Position numbers and translations under genes: made by a program | Part shown: piece by piece, positions 24,222-35,027 of the stretch | How positions within the stretch are numbered: position 1 is the first letter of the stretch | Layout: every line of letters starts with the position of its first letter | Notes under the pieces: model-generated | What the model saw: only the letters and a program-made list of their open reading frames with translations | Told to the model about the DNA's origin: nothing | Databases searched by the model: none | Assembly: GCA_965153355.1 (NCBI GenBank) | Contig: OZ231126.1 | Location: forward strand, 112,220,001-112,284,000 | DNA from: Flaccisagitta enflata | Lineage: Eukaryota > Chaetognatha > Sagittoidea > Aphragmophora | Length of the DNA stretch: 64,000 bases | Reading direction: 5' to 3'

Positions 24222-25380
24222 AAGGTACTCATAGGTAATTCAGTCTGGTAATTATGACACAATGAAAATTATTGTGACACTTCAGTTTCGCCAAGAGCAA
24301 AAAAATCACCATGTTTTTTACCAAAAACAAATAATTCGCCTGATAATATATGTCACTTTGGGTAGTTAACAGGGAAAATTGTTGAAAAATATCATCAAAA
24401 AAAAAATAGTGATTTTGCTTTTAAAAATGACTAATTTCATAAATTTCGCAAAAAAATATCTAAAAATTCATAAACAGATACCAAAAATTGTCTTATGGTA
24501 ATGAAAATTGACATGCAGGTGGTTTGGTGCTTCATTTCACTACCATAAAAATTTCATGACTTTTCTTCACCAGGAAGTGCCCCATTTAAAACTTTTGTTG
24601 AATCTGACATAGGTGCACCCTAAATAACAAATTTGCATAGAAATTGAAAAATTGGAAAAACCAAAAACATCATACGCTAGTAAATTATATAATCTCAGGT
24701 CTGATGTTTTTAAAGATGCAAAATATTCATCTATGTTCAAGATTTGTTATTTAGGGGATGGAAAATGTTTTTTTCAAAAACTTCAAATTTCGCAATTTGG
24801 AATAGAAAAACTCACAAAATTGATACTTTAAATCCACCGATTGTTACGAAATTTGAAATGCTTAGGGTTAAATGCTTCTTTTGACTACCATTAAATTTCA
24901 TGAATTTACTCCAATAGGAAGTACCCCAAATGAATTATTCAAAATAAAATATCCTATTTTTTGAAATTCAATTGTCAGGTGACGTTTTTTAAATGGTACT
25001 TGACAAAGACATTCAAAATGCTAAAAATCATATGGCAAAAAGTTTTATTCTAGTGTCAGATAGATATGAACAGCCTCTCAAAAGAAATTTGACCATATTT
25101 TACAAACTGTGTCGATAATAATACAGTAAAGATACCTCTTTAAAATATTTCTTACTCTTTCCTGAGATATTGCTTGAAAATTTGGCTAATTTAAGATCAT
25201 TTTACTGTATAAAGCATGCAATTTGAAGACTGATTCTTTAAAGTGGTATGAATGGGCTCACATAGCACATGTCAAAACAGATTTTTGGTCAAAAATTGAT
25301 AACTTTATAAAAAAAATGATGCAAAAAAGGGATGGAACAAGAGCGTCAAAATATGGTTCATGATGTCTTATACTTATTTA
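24222..25380. other. AT-rich intergenic, with one palindrome
   Basis: A 40-bp piece at 24,222-24,262 (GGTACTCATAGGTAAT) matches the inner part of the large inverted repeat. A palindrome of about 145 bp (arms AAATAACAAATTTGCAT and ACAAGATTTGTTATTTAG) lies at 24,611-24,757. The rest resembles diverged repeats but was not resolved. Confidence 0.5.
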
Positions 25381-25382
25381 TA

Positions 25383-26212
25383 CAGTACCTTCTAAGCAAA
25401 ACCGGCTAAAACTGGAGGATTATTTTTTTTACTTTAATTTCATTTCCCAAATTTCATTTTTGATAACTAACTTAATTAAAAGATACTTAATTCCTTGAAC
25501 ATATTTAGCTGTCAAAAATAATAGCTCGTGAAATCAAAGTGCATGAAGACATCAATATGGAGTGTTCTAACCCAGACCATTGGATTCAGCAGATAATTTT
25601 ACCTATCCTAGATTACAAGAACAGCTAAATCAGACAATTATTTTAGGTTCTATGGCCATTAAAAATTTTTAAGGACAATTCAGATTCAGATTCAGATTCA
25701 GATTCATACAGCTAGTAAAGGAAGGCAACACTGCCTGTTGACCTAGCATCAACCAGTCAAACATTCACCTGTTCAAAACGCCCATCAAATCACAAATGTA
25801 ATATTACCAATACAATACCAAAGCACAAAACCTCCAAAGAGCTCCATTGATGTCCCGTACAAAAAGACGAGTCCCCAAAATCCAACAGAGTCCAAAGCAA
25901 GAGGTGCCACTCTGATAACACCAGCAATTGTCCTAAATTATTTTGAGACAATTGTCCTTAAAAACTTAAAATAACTGTAAAATCTGAAATGATTGTCTGA
26001 TTGAGCTGTTCTTGTATTCTAGGATAGGTAAAATTTTCTGCTGAATTCAATGGTCTGGGTTAGAACACTCCATATTGATGTCTTCATGCACTTTGATTTC
26101 ACAAGTTATTCTTTTAATTAGGTTAGATATAAAGATTGAAGTTTGGGAAATGAAATTAAAGTATAAAAAAATTAATCCTCCAGTTTTAGTTGGGTTTGCT
26201 CGGAAGGTAATG
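25383..26212. mobile_element. TA-flanked foldback with a nested insertion
   Basis: Ends CAGTACCTTCT..GCAAA and TTTGCTCGGAAGGTAATG, TA-flanked at 25,381 and 26,213. Long arms match (AACTGGAGGATTA, GACATCAATATGGAGTGTTC, CTATCCTAGATTACAAGAAC and complements). The centre is split by about 250 bp at 25,679-25,930 that begins with four ATTCAG units. It is related to the foldback at 14,216 through CTGGAGGAT and the ACAGTAC start. Confidence 0.75.
25679..25930 (-). mobile_element. possible retroposon 3' end with (ATTCAG)n tail
   Basis: Four ATTCAG repeats are followed by ACAGCTAGTAAAGGAAGGCA and CTGTTGACCTAGCATCAACC. Read on the minus strand this ends in (CTGAAT)n, the layout of a LINE or SINE 3' tail (family knowledge). 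It sits inside a foldback element, so it is a later insertion. CAATTGTCCT duplicated at the right junction may be part of the target. Confidence 0.45.
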
Positions 26213-26245
26213 TAGATAATTGTAGGTATTACCAGGTAGATGTAG

Positions 26246-27946
26246 CAAAAGAGGGGTGATTTAGGGTCTTAGAGGGATGATTCAGGTTTCTTAGACCTGA
26301 TTTCCGCCAAACAAGGTCAACAAACCTTAGTTCCATGGTATCTAGGGCAATGAAGATAATAAAGGTAATAAAAAGTGGCTTTATTTTCCTACAATTACTT
26401 ATTACCTGCATCTACCTGTTCAATACCTATAAATACCTTTTTATCACTGCGTAGTAAGAATTACCCATAATAACCTATGATTACATGATTATCTATAATG
26501 ACCTAGAATTACCTCAAGTAACTTAATGACCTTTGCTCCCCTTTTGAATACCTATAATCACCTTTAAATGCCTAAATATGACCAAAGAACCTGTATTTTA
26601 ATTTGGTCACCAACTGACTGACCAATAGACTGACAGACTGACACAGCAAGTTCAAGCGTTGCGTTTATTCAACTAAAAACACTGCTCAGGGCCTGAGAAG
26701 CCGAGTGAGGACGTACAGACAGATATACAGATGGATGGACGTACAGACAAACAGAAGGATATATATAAGGAAATTCACTCCTGTGTCCTACAGGGCATCA
26801 GCCCTTTTGGACTGTTGCCCATGTCTTGCTTTTGGGCAACTTGAATCCTCCCTTACACCTCAAATCCTTACACCTTAAATCAGTCTACTCAGTCCAAAAT
26901 CAGGCCTTCCAGACAAAATTTTTAATCTTTTAAGCTTCATATCAGCCTTTCTAGATCTCCAATCATCAAATTTTCTTAGGTTAGTGATAGATTAGATCCA
27001 GTCAGAGGAAAATCCCCAATTAAGGACCAGTGGATGAACTGAAAATGAGTTTTCAGGCCAAAAAGTTGAAAAAATAGTCATTTTGAGCCACTTTTATGGA
27101 GGGTTTAGACTATGAGAGCCTAAATATTGGCCTCAGTGTGAGCTAGATAAGTAAAAATTGGCATGTAGAGTCGTAAATATCACACAATTCATCATGTCAA
27201 ATTTCATCTCCGTGGCTACTATCGTTCAGAAGTAATGGTACTTTTTCTATTTTTGTTGTTTTTTTTTCCAAAGGTAATGGTAAATCTTTAAAAATCCATA
27301 ACTCTGTTTTGATAAGGGTTTGATAGCTCAGATTTAACATGGAATTAGGTATCAATAATGCTTATCATCATGTCAAATTTTGTGGCAATTGGCCAAATTG
27401 TTTGGCCTAGGCATAGCCCTTTTCAAAATTTTGCATTTTTTGGAACAATGGGTACCTAGACTTTAAATGACAATATCTCCGCTTCTATTTGAGTTTTAAG
27501 GCTCAAATTTTGTGGGCAACTCAAAAAATATCATATTATTCATCATGTAAAATTTCAGGTTGGTGGCATTTGTCGTTGAGGAGAAAAAATCATTTTTTTG
27601 TAGTTTTGTAGTTTTTTCTCAAAAATATATGCTCAACTTTGAACATTCATATCTCCGCTTCTATATGAGCTGAGAGGCTAAGATTTGACATGCAAGTCAG
27701 TTTTTATCATACATTTAACCATGCAAAATCTTGTGGCATAAAGTTGAACCATTTAGCCTAGGGAAAGCCCTTTGGAAAATTTTGGCATTTTTTTGAAAAA
27801 AGGTACCTAGACTTTAAAATTCAATAACGCCGCTTCTACTCAACCAATTAAGCTGAAATTTGGTATGTAACTAAAGAAATATTGCATATTTCACCATATA
27901 AAATTTTGTTGAGCCAACCTGAACGGTATTTCCGTTATGACGTTTT
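26246..27946 (-). repeat. large inverted repeat, right arm
   Basis: Reverse complement of 8,164-10,496 without the 616-bp foldback. It has the same internal units (AAAGTCTAGGTACC complement at about 27,450 and 27,810) and the same embedded CCTGTAGGACACAGG-type module at 26,697-26,835. Spacer between the arms is 15.7 kb, so this is best read as two opposite-facing copies of one dispersed repeat. Arms differ by many substitutions and small indels. Confidence 0.85.
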
Positions 27947-28550
27947 GAAGTGAAAAAATGGCCTAAAAAGCAATTTTTAGAAGGGGGGCTAAAAAAATTT
28001 TGAAAATCGGATGGTTTGGCTGTCTTCAGCATGAAAAAATAGTCCCGTATGCAAATTTCTAGAGCTCGCTGAAAATTTTTGCACGCCATCCTTAATTTTG
28101 GCGCTAAGATCCCCGACTAACATAGTCCCAAGATCACTTCATCTGTAACAAAATATTGTTTAACCCAGCCATTCATGCAGGGTCAAAAAAGTTTCCTTAA
28201 TGAATTTTTTGTTAGATTAAACTAGATGCTCAAAACTGATTATAAAAAAGTTTTTTTTTTGCTGTTCTTTCACAGCCAGATGAGCATTTTTGATGAACAG
28301 GTAAAAAACCCAATCCACCAACAAAACCATTGGTGGAGTGCTTTTTTTTACCTGTTCAGCAACGGCTTTTTTTACCCCTCAATGAATGATTGTTCATGAA
28401 CATGTCTTTTTTGGCCCTCCATGAACAAAATCGTTTGTCAAGAGCCTCTTTTTAGTCGTTCATGAACAGCTCTATGGAATTGTTCAGCAACATGCGTTCA
28501 TTCCCCGTTGATGAACACCCCCAAATTCGCTGGCGGACTATCTCCTTTTT
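27947..28550. other. intergenic with GAACA-rich patch
   Basis: TTGATGAACAGG, TGTTCATGAACATG and TGTTCAGCAAC recur between 28,260 and 28,500, giving short local inverted repeats. No gene was recognised. Confidence 0.45.
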
Positions 28551-29380
28551 TTATATCAGCAAACATTTTCTCTGCTTCTCTTGAATGTTGTCGGAGGCGA
28601 CTGGGGACGCGAAGGTGACTTTGCGTTGACGAGAGGCTGGAGGATCTGCGGCGGATGCAGTTCTTGAAGGCTGCGAGATTGATGAGATGGTTGGTTGACT
28701 TTGGATTGGTTTCAAATGATGGCAGAAACAAACTGATGAGATTGTAGCTGAACTTTGCAACATGTCCAAACGTTGCAAGGAGACATGACGGTCATTGGCA
28801 ACTGACGAGATGTTGGAGACAGATGCTGCTGCTTTGTTGGAGAGGATCCCATTTGGCCTTGAGAGTGCATCCGCCACAAAGTTACTTTTACCCTCTAGAT
28901 AGCGTATATCAGTAGTAAATTTGGCTATCTCTGACAACTGATTTGTTTGCCTTGCTGTTGGTGCGTCAGTTTTCTTGTGGATTGAAGGCACCAAGCTTTG
29001 GTGGTCAGTATAAAGAGTAAAAGGGCGGCCTTCCACCATGTGTTTAAAATGTCGTATGGCCTTGTGAGCAGCATTAAGCTCTCTGTCGTAAGGACACCAG
29101 TCTTGTTGAGTGTCTGATAGCTTTTTGGACCAAAAGGCCAACGGTTCCCATCCATGAGGGCCTCTCTGTTCAATGATAGCTCCCATCGCGACATCTGAAG
29201 CATCTGTTGTGATGGCAAGTAGGAGATTGGGTACATCAAGTGGGACATCCCAAAGAAAGCGGTTCACATCCAACATCCATCCATTAAGGATTACCATCAA
29301 AGCATTTGTACCCTGTGATGATCAAGTCAAGTTTTGTGAATGTTGCCAAACAAAGGGCGCTTTGTCGACTTCCATTTGAA
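28551..29380 (-). pseudogene. Ty3/gypsy-type pol fragment: RNase H and connection
   Basis: A 249-codon minus-strand reading frame carries a retroelement RNase H. TTDASDVAMGAIIEQ holds the first catalytic Asp, CPYDRELNAAH the Glu, and FTLYTDHQSLV the second Asp. YLEGKSNFVADALSRP is the conserved end of the Ty3/gypsy RNase H. Downstream is a proline/serine-rich stretch without integrase, then a stop. Upstream, KAPFVWQHSQ looks like the end of the reverse transcriptase but lies in another frame behind a stop and is cut at 29,381 by a family H element. No LTRs, gag, protease, RT core or integrase are visible, so it is a dead fragment. Confidence 0.85.
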
Positions 29381-29596
29381 CAAGGCCGGATACACGGCTA
29401 CTGAAGTCGCGTTTGGGTGGGCAGGGGCCGTATTTTAGGTCACTAGACAATGTGGGCAGGAGCAGTGAGGTCCAAGAAATAAAATCATAAAGAAAAGTAA
29501 AGTGTGACCGACCAACCAACCAACCTACCAACCGACTGACCGACCGACCAACCAACCGACGGACAAAGCGGGTTGTAGAGTCCCGTGCACGCAACT
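29381..29596 (-). mobile_element. family H element, GTATCCGGCC subfamily (H6)
   Basis: CAAGGCCGGATACACGGCTA, AAGTCGCGTTTGGGTGGGCA, GGGCAGGAGCAGTGAGG, AAAGTGTGACCGACC, a CCAA/CCGA tract, GACAAAGCGGGTTGTAGAG and hairpin AGTCCCGTGCACGCAACT. It is a full-length copy of about 216 bp in a gypsy-derived sequence. Confidence 0.8.
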
Positions 29597-29734
29597 AGAA
29601 TTTCTTCAAGGGCCCGCATCCTTTGCAGATGCATTTGACGACTCACTGGAGGCTTTATACAACACAGTCATTTACAAAGAACCATCCATACCCAAACTGC
29701 ACCACGTAATCTGAGGTGAGATTAAAACCCGGGG

Positions 29735-30055
29735 TATATTTGGGTATGCTTGGGTACGCTCGGGTATTGCTCTGGTATTGCTTTTGTATTGCTTTGGTAT
29801 TGCTTTGGTATTGCTCGGGTATTGCTAGGGTATTGCTTTGGTATTGCTTTGGTATTGCTAGGGTATTGCTTTGGTATTGCTTGGGTATTGCTAGGGTATT
29901 GCTTTGGTATTGCTTGAGTATGCTTAGGTATCGCTTGGGTATGCTTGGGTATTGCTCAGGTATTGCTTGGGTTTTGCTCGGTTATTGCTCAGGTATTGCA
30001 AGGGTATTCCTTGGGTATGCTCGGATATGCTCGGATATTGCTCGGGTATTGATCT
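29735..30055. repeat. minisatellite (GGTATTGCTTT)n
   Basis: About 28 units of 11 bp with TGCTTTGG, TGCTAGGG and TGCTCGGG variants. The 191-codon ORF across it is periodic (LLWYC-type) and not a gene. Confidence 0.92.
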
Positions 30056-30591
30056 CACATTTTTCTATTAGAGATTACCAGGTGAACTGGGACCTACCCA
30101 TGGCGAGTAGAAGTGAGAAACTGGGTTTAAAAATTCTATATCAATCATCTCCGTTAAAAATATGCAAACAACGGACTGACCGACTTACCAACCAACCAAC
30201 TGACAAAGTGGGGTTGCTTGGGGTTGCTTGGGGTTGCTCGGGGTTGGCTCAAAGGCTCGTTTTCTCAGGTCAGAGATATTATGATTGTTAGAAATGATAT
30301 ACTTTTAAGCTAGAAAAACTATGAAAAGACCCTGATTCTAATCTTTTTATATCCGGTATTACAATGATCTACGATCGTTTCTCGCCTTGTTAGTATTTTC
30401 GTTCATAGCCTGATAAACGGTTATATCGCTCGATTCTTCATCGAGTTTTTAGAGCAGGATTGTTTCTTAAACTGCTACGTCATTGCTTTCTATGGTACAG
30501 CTAGTCCTTTCTTAGATGGTGGTCGAATATGTTTCGGTTGGTTGGTTGGTCGGTTGGTCAAGTAAACAACTCATTCCCAAATCTGAGGCTC
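30056..30591. other. intergenic, possible family H relic
   Basis: Contains GACCGACTTACCAACCAACC and GACAAAGTGGGGTTGC (30,178-30,215) followed by GGGGTTGCTT repeats, resembling the inner part of a family H element. No terminal hairpin was seen. A GGTTGGTTGGTCGG tract lies at 30,537-30,558. Confidence 0.4.
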
Positions 30592-30687
30592 TTTCATTCA
30601 TTCATTCATTCATTCATTCATTCATTCATTCATTCATTCATTCATTCATTCATTCATTCATTCATTCATTCATTCATTCATTCATTC
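30592..30687. repeat. (ATTC)n microsatellite
   Basis: About 24 perfect ATTC units. Confidence 0.98.
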
Positions 30688-30749
30688 CAAGCAAAATCGA
30701 TTGTCATTCGCGCTCGATCTAGGCTGAAAAGATAGGCAATTTCCATAAG

Positions 30750-30853
30750 AACAAGGCCAAGTTGGCCAATAAGGTGCGACGTGTGGATCGTCGAACGAAT
30801 GCATTACCCGACCAACAGACCAACAGACCAACGGAGACAGCCAGTTATAGAGA
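30750..30853 (-). mobile_element. family H element, third subfamily (H17)
   Basis: AACAAGGCCAAGTTGGCC, AATAAGGTGCGACGTGTGGA, TCGTCGAACGAATGC, GACCAACAGACC tract, AGACAGCCAGTTATAGAG. The GAAA microsatellite starts right after it, as after copy H15. Confidence 0.65.
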
Positions 30854-30857
30854 CAGA

Positions 30858-30910
30858 AAGAAAAATAAAGAGAAAGAAATTGAAAGAAAGAAAGAAAAAG
30901 AAAGAAAGAA

Positions 30911-30954
<44 letters not shown>

Positions 30955-30958
30955 AAAA

Positions 30959-31010
<52 letters not shown>

Positions 31011-31011
31011 A

Positions 31012-31051
<40 letters not shown>

Positions 31052-31078
31052 AAAGAAAGAAAGAAAGAAAGAAAAATG
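30858..31078. repeat. (GAAA)n microsatellite
   Basis: About 50 GAAA units with occasional extra A. It abuts the family H copy. Confidence 0.97.
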
Positions 31079-31239
31079 AAGAAAGGATAAGACGGCAATT
31101 TTTTGAAGGAAAATCAAGCATTTCACCATACTTTTTGCATCAGTATCAGGATAATGATGATCCTCAAATGCTTTAGGAAAACAAATTGTCTCTAAAGACA
31201 CTTGATGTATACATTTTTATCATATTTGGACCTCAAAAG

Positions 31240-31555
31240 TAATTTCAACTATGCAATTCACCTGGAAATAGTCAAGAGAATCAAGGATTTTTATAAAATC
31301 TTGATTACATTTTTCTATTCTTGCTTGCGGTTGAAATTACATTACTCTCTAACAAAAGGAAATTTTGCATTTCCAAAAACATAGTTCTCTCTGTAAATGA
31401 TTTTTAAGGAGAACTATGTTTTTCATTTTTTCATTTTTTCATTTTCTATGCAAATTTATAATTTCAACCGCCCCTTGGTCACTGACCAAAAATGAAATTC
31501 TTAGTAATTTGCAGTAAATTTTCCTCATCAATTTTATCCAAATTAGGTTCTTTTT
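31240..31555. repeat. inverted homologue of the 12.7-kb palindromic repeat
   Basis: The core AAAACATAGTTCTCTC...GGAGAACTATGTTTTT lies at 31,376-31,424, with outer AATTTTGCAT and ATGCAAATTTATAATTTC. Flanking GTCACTGAC and TTTGCAGTAAATTTTC also match the 12.7-kb copy in reverse complement. Confidence 0.7.
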
Positions 31556-31734
31556 TGTTGATAAGTGCAAAGCATGCAAAAAAATATCTATTGTGACTTA
31601 TTTCAATGATTATTTTATTATAATCATTCAGTTTTACAGATTTTCATTTCTTAATTTTGGCCCCCAATGAAACACAAATGTTGCCTTTGGAAGAACACTG
31701 TCATAAGGAAGAAAAAAGAAAGAGAGAAAGGAAG

Positions 31735-31736
31735 AG

Positions 31737-31787
<51 letters not shown>

Positions 31788-31854
31788 AGAAGAAGAAGAA
31801 GAAGAAGAAGAACAACAACAACAACAACAACAGCAACAGCAACAACAACAACAC

Positions 31855-31923
<69 letters not shown>
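31735..31923. repeat. compound (GAAA)(GAA)(CAA)n microsatellite
   Basis: GAAA to about 31,788, GAA to about 31,812, then about 37 CAA units to 31,923. Poly-Asn, poly-Gln and poly-Leu ORFs are artefacts. Confidence 0.97.
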
Positions 31924-32212
31924 CCTGGCGCTATCTTCACCATCGTTGCACTACGACGGTTGCGAGCAAAGACGGGCTGAATTCCAAAATGAAGACCAAC
32001 GAATGCGATACGAGGAAGACATTCCACTCAGCACTAAAAGCCTCTCCGAAATTCTTATATTGAAAAAGATCTGTCAGTATGTCTGTCACCTTCTGTCCGT
32101 ATGCATGTATCTATCTAACTACTAGTACAAGCCAAGGAATCGAGGAAGAATCAAATCTCTGAAATGTACCGACTCCCTTAGACATGAAAACTGTCTCGCG
32201 GATGTATTAAAC
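31924..32212. other. intergenic, nothing recognised
   Basis: Mixed composition (CATCGTTGCACTACGACGGT...) without a recognised gene. The CTGTCAGTATGTCTGTC stretch is weakly repetitive. Confidence 0.4.
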
Positions 32213-32431
<219 letters not shown>

Positions 32432-32619
32432 CAATTTAGTCCTTGTTAGCATCATCGTTTTCATTAACATCGTCGATAATGCCATCTTCATCGTCTCTTT
32501 CTTTTTTTCTTTCTTTCTATCCTTCTTTTTTTTTTTTCTTTCTTTTTTTCTTTTTTTATTCTGTCTTTCTCTCTTTTTAACATTTACTATCTCCTTCTTA
32601 ATTTCATTCAGTCATTTTT
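32432..32619. other. T/C-rich intergenic
   Basis: Pyrimidine-rich degenerate TTTC/CTTT sequence continuing from the CT tract. No gene. Confidence 0.5.
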
Positions 32620-32690
32620 AGTTGCGTGCTACGCGACTCTACATCCCGCTATCTCGGTCCGTTGGTCGGTCGGTCGTCGGTCGGTTGGTC
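32620..32690 (+). mobile_element. family H hairpin-end fragment (H7)
   Basis: TTTTT then AGTTGCGTGCTACGCGACT, CTACATCCCGC, and a GGTCGGTCGGTC tract, cut off at 32,690 by the start of a family M element. Confidence 0.7.
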
Positions 32691-32697
32691 CCCTTTT

Positions 32698-33510
32698 GGG
32701 CAGCGGCCCCGAAGGGGCCGATGACCTATGCTTTCACACATAGGGGAAATTTCTCCTCCTTCTCCTTCTCCTTCTTCTTCTTCTTCTTCTCCGTCCACCC
32801 CCTCGACCAGCCTTAAAGCCCAAAATCTAGCCTCGAGGCTCAATTGTCAGCCTCAAGGCTCATATTCCAGCTTTGAAGCTCAAATTCCTGCTTCAAGGCT
32901 TGAATTCCAGTCTCGACGCTCAAATTCTAGCCTTAAGGCTCAAAATTGAGCCTTAAAGCCCAGAATCCTGCCTTTCCAGCCTCTCCAGCTTCTCCACTTC
33001 TTCTTCCTCTCCTCCTTTTCTGTCCACCCCCTTGACCCTCAAATCTAGCGTTTAAGCCAAAAATCCAGCCTCGAGGCTCAAATTCCAGCCTCAAAGCTTA
33101 AGATCCAGCCTCAAGGCTCAGAATCGAGCCTCAAAGCCCAGAATCCAGCCTTGAGGCTAAACATCCGGCCACATGGCCTCATTCCCAGCCTCCAAGCTCA
33201 AATTGCAGCCTTTAAGGCCCAATTTTTAGCCTCAAGGCCATAAACCTTACTTGCAAGCTTTGCTTCGTCACTTGGCTAATTGCCAACCATCCAACAAACT
33301 AACTATATAAGAACACCATTACATTCGAAACATTCACAAACTAAAGGGCATCTTTTGCAAAAGAAAACATAATCATAAAATGATATTAAACAATAAAAAC
33401 AGCATAGGTCATTGGCCCCTTCGGGGCCGCTGCCCCTCTCACCATCACACATCCACACACTTACAGGGGCAACGGGTACCGCTGACCATCTAACGCATTT
33501 GCGACTATTT
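32698..33510 (-). mobile_element. family M element, complete (M7)
   Basis: Left end GGGCAGCGGCCCCGAAGGGG, CCGATGACCTATGCTTTCAC, GGGGAAATTTCTCCTCC. The interior is a 20-bp minisatellite (AAATTCCAGCCTCAAGGCTC core), with a second TTCTTCC..CTCCTTTTCTGTCCACC block. The right TIR CATTGGCCCCTTCGGGGCCG ends at 33,436, shorter than the left. Tail: GGGGCAACGGGTACCGCTGA and CTAACGCATTTGCGACTATT. It is inserted in or next to a family H tetranucleotide tract. Confidence 0.8.
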
Positions 33511-33521
33511 ACCTTTTCAGC

Positions 33522-33633
33522 GTTTTTTAGCTTTTTGAGCATACGACTCCTGCCCAGATGCCCTGGTGACCTTCTCCAGCACTGCTCCTGCCCACCCGCA
33601 CGCAACTAGGGTAGCCGTGTATCCGGCCTTGTT
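33522..33633 (+). mobile_element. family H element, GGCC-end half (H8)
   Basis: ACGACTCCTGCCCAG, GCACTGCTCCTGCCCACC, CGCACGCAACTAGGGTAGCC, GTGTATCCGGCCTTGTT. The hairpin end is missing. It may be the other half of H7, split by M7; orientation and order agree. Confidence 0.65.
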
Positions 33634-33680
33634 TTTGTTCATTCTTCAATTCATTCTTTTTTTCTTTCTTTTCTTTTTCG

Positions 33681-33888
33681 TTTTGGACACGCAACTCTAT
33701 AAGAAGCTTTGTCCATTTGTCCATCCGTCCATCTATTGGTCCGTGTGACCGTTGGTCCGTCCGTCCGTCTGTCGGACTGTCAGCACGAGTTGAAAATTGA
33801 GAAAATAAGTGTTTTAGAACATTTTTAGTTATGCATTTCCGCCCCAGCCCACCTGTCTGCAACTGGTGGCCGTGTATCCGGCCTTGTT
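33681..33888 (+). mobile_element. family H element (H9)
   Basis: Starts with a degenerate hairpin GGACACGCAACTCTATAAG, GCTTTGTCCATTTGTCC, a CCGT tract, and ends CCAGCCCACCTGTCTGCAAC, GGCCGTGTATCCGGCCTTGT. It lies directly downstream of H8 in the same orientation. Confidence 0.7.
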
Positions 33889-33938
33889 CTCTCTTTTCTT
33901 GTTTCCTTGCTTCATTCTAGCTTAGTTTTGTTCTTTTT

Positions 33939-34220
33939 GGGCAGCGGCCCCGAAGGAGACAAAGTCCTGTAGAACACAGGCGACTTTTGTTCGTTTGTTT
34001 GTTTGTCCGTTTTTCCGTTCATCCCCCCTAGGCTCTCTCAGGCCTGAAATCTGCCCTCTTAGGCCTAAAATCTGCCTTCTCAGGCCTGAAATCTGCCCTC
34101 TCAGGCCTTGAATCTGCCTTCTCAGGCCTGAAATTTATCCTTTCAGGCCTGAAACCTGTCCTCTCAGGCCTTGAATCTGCCTTCTCAGCCCTGAAATCTG
34201 CCCTTTCAGATTCAAGGCCT
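33939..34220 (+). mobile_element. family M left half, AAGTCCTGT subfamily (M8)
   Basis: GGGCAGCGGCCCCGAAGGAG, ACAAAGTCCTGTAGAACACA, a GTTTGTTTGTCCG tract, then an AGGCCTGAAATCTGCCCTCTC minisatellite of 21 bp. It stops at the tail of the next family M copy. Confidence 0.7.
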
Positions 34221-34396
34221 AATAGTTGCAAAAGCGTTAGATGGTCAGCGGTACCCGTGCCCTGCTTAAGTAGGTTGTGGTTGAAGTTGAGGGGGGAGAA
34301 GGGCAGCGGCCCCGAAGGGGTCGATGCTTTCACACATATGTTCTACAGGCAACAGGTATTGCTGACCACGTATTGCCCTTGGGCGACCTGTTTTTT
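34221..34396 (+). mobile_element. family M tail plus left TIR (M9)
   Basis: AATAGTTGCAAAAGCGTTAG, GGTCAGCGGTACCCGTGCCC, then GGGCAGCGGCCCCGAAGGGG at 34,301 and a second tail-like piece CAGGTATTGCTGACCACG. It has almost no interior, so it is a minisatellite-free or deleted member. Confidence 0.65.
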
Positions 34397-35027
34397 GGGC
34401 AGCGGCCCCGAAGGGGACAAAGTCCTGTAGAACACAGGGGGACTTTCGTTCGTCCGTTTGTCCGTTCGTTAGTCCCCCCCCTTCATCAGACCCCTTAGGC
34501 CTCAAATCTGGCCTCTCAGGCCTCAAATCCAGCCTCTCAGGTCTCAAATCCAGCCTCCCAGGCCTCAAATCTGGCCTCTCAGGCCTCAAATCTGGCCTCT
34601 CAGGCCTCAAATCCAAATTCTCAGGCCTCAAATCCATATGCTCAGGCCTCAAACCTGGCCTCTCATGCCTCACATTAAGCCCCTCAGGCCTCAAATCAGC
34701 CATTTAAACCTCAACTTATTGCTCCCAGGCTTCAAATCAGTCCTCTGGCCTTTCAAGCCTTAATCCAGCTCTCTCAAGCCTCAAATCAGCCCTCTCATGA
34801 TTCCAATCGGCATTCTCAGGCCTTACATCAGCCTTCTTAGACCTCAGTTTAGGCTCTTGAATGCCTTCAGTCAGCCCTCTATAGCATCTCATCCACTTCT
34901 TCAGGTAGGACGAACGAAAGTCCCCCTGTGTTCTACAGGACTTTGTCCCCTTCGGGGCCGCTGCCCTGCTTCCCCTCACTCCAATTCACAATCACTCAAA
35001 GCAGGGCAACGGGCATCGCTGACCACT
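34397..35027 (-). mobile_element. family M element, complete (M10)
   Basis: Left TIR GGGCAGCGGCCCCGAAGGGG, ACAAAGTCCTGTAGAACACA, GGGGGACTTTCGTTCGTCC. Right TIR is the complement, ending at 34,966. Pairing is about 60 bp and essentially perfect. The interior is a minisatellite AGGCCTCAAATCTGGCCTCTC of 21 bp. Tail GCAGGGCAACGGGCATCGCT to about 35,027. Confidence 0.85.

Noticed and set aside
28498-29248. Additional minus-strand ORFs over the gypsy fragment
   Set aside because: They lie in other frames and lack the RNase H motifs seen in the main frame.
29716-30291. 191-codon ORF with LLWYC periodicity
   Set aside because: Translation of an 11-bp minisatellite; no non-repeat domain.
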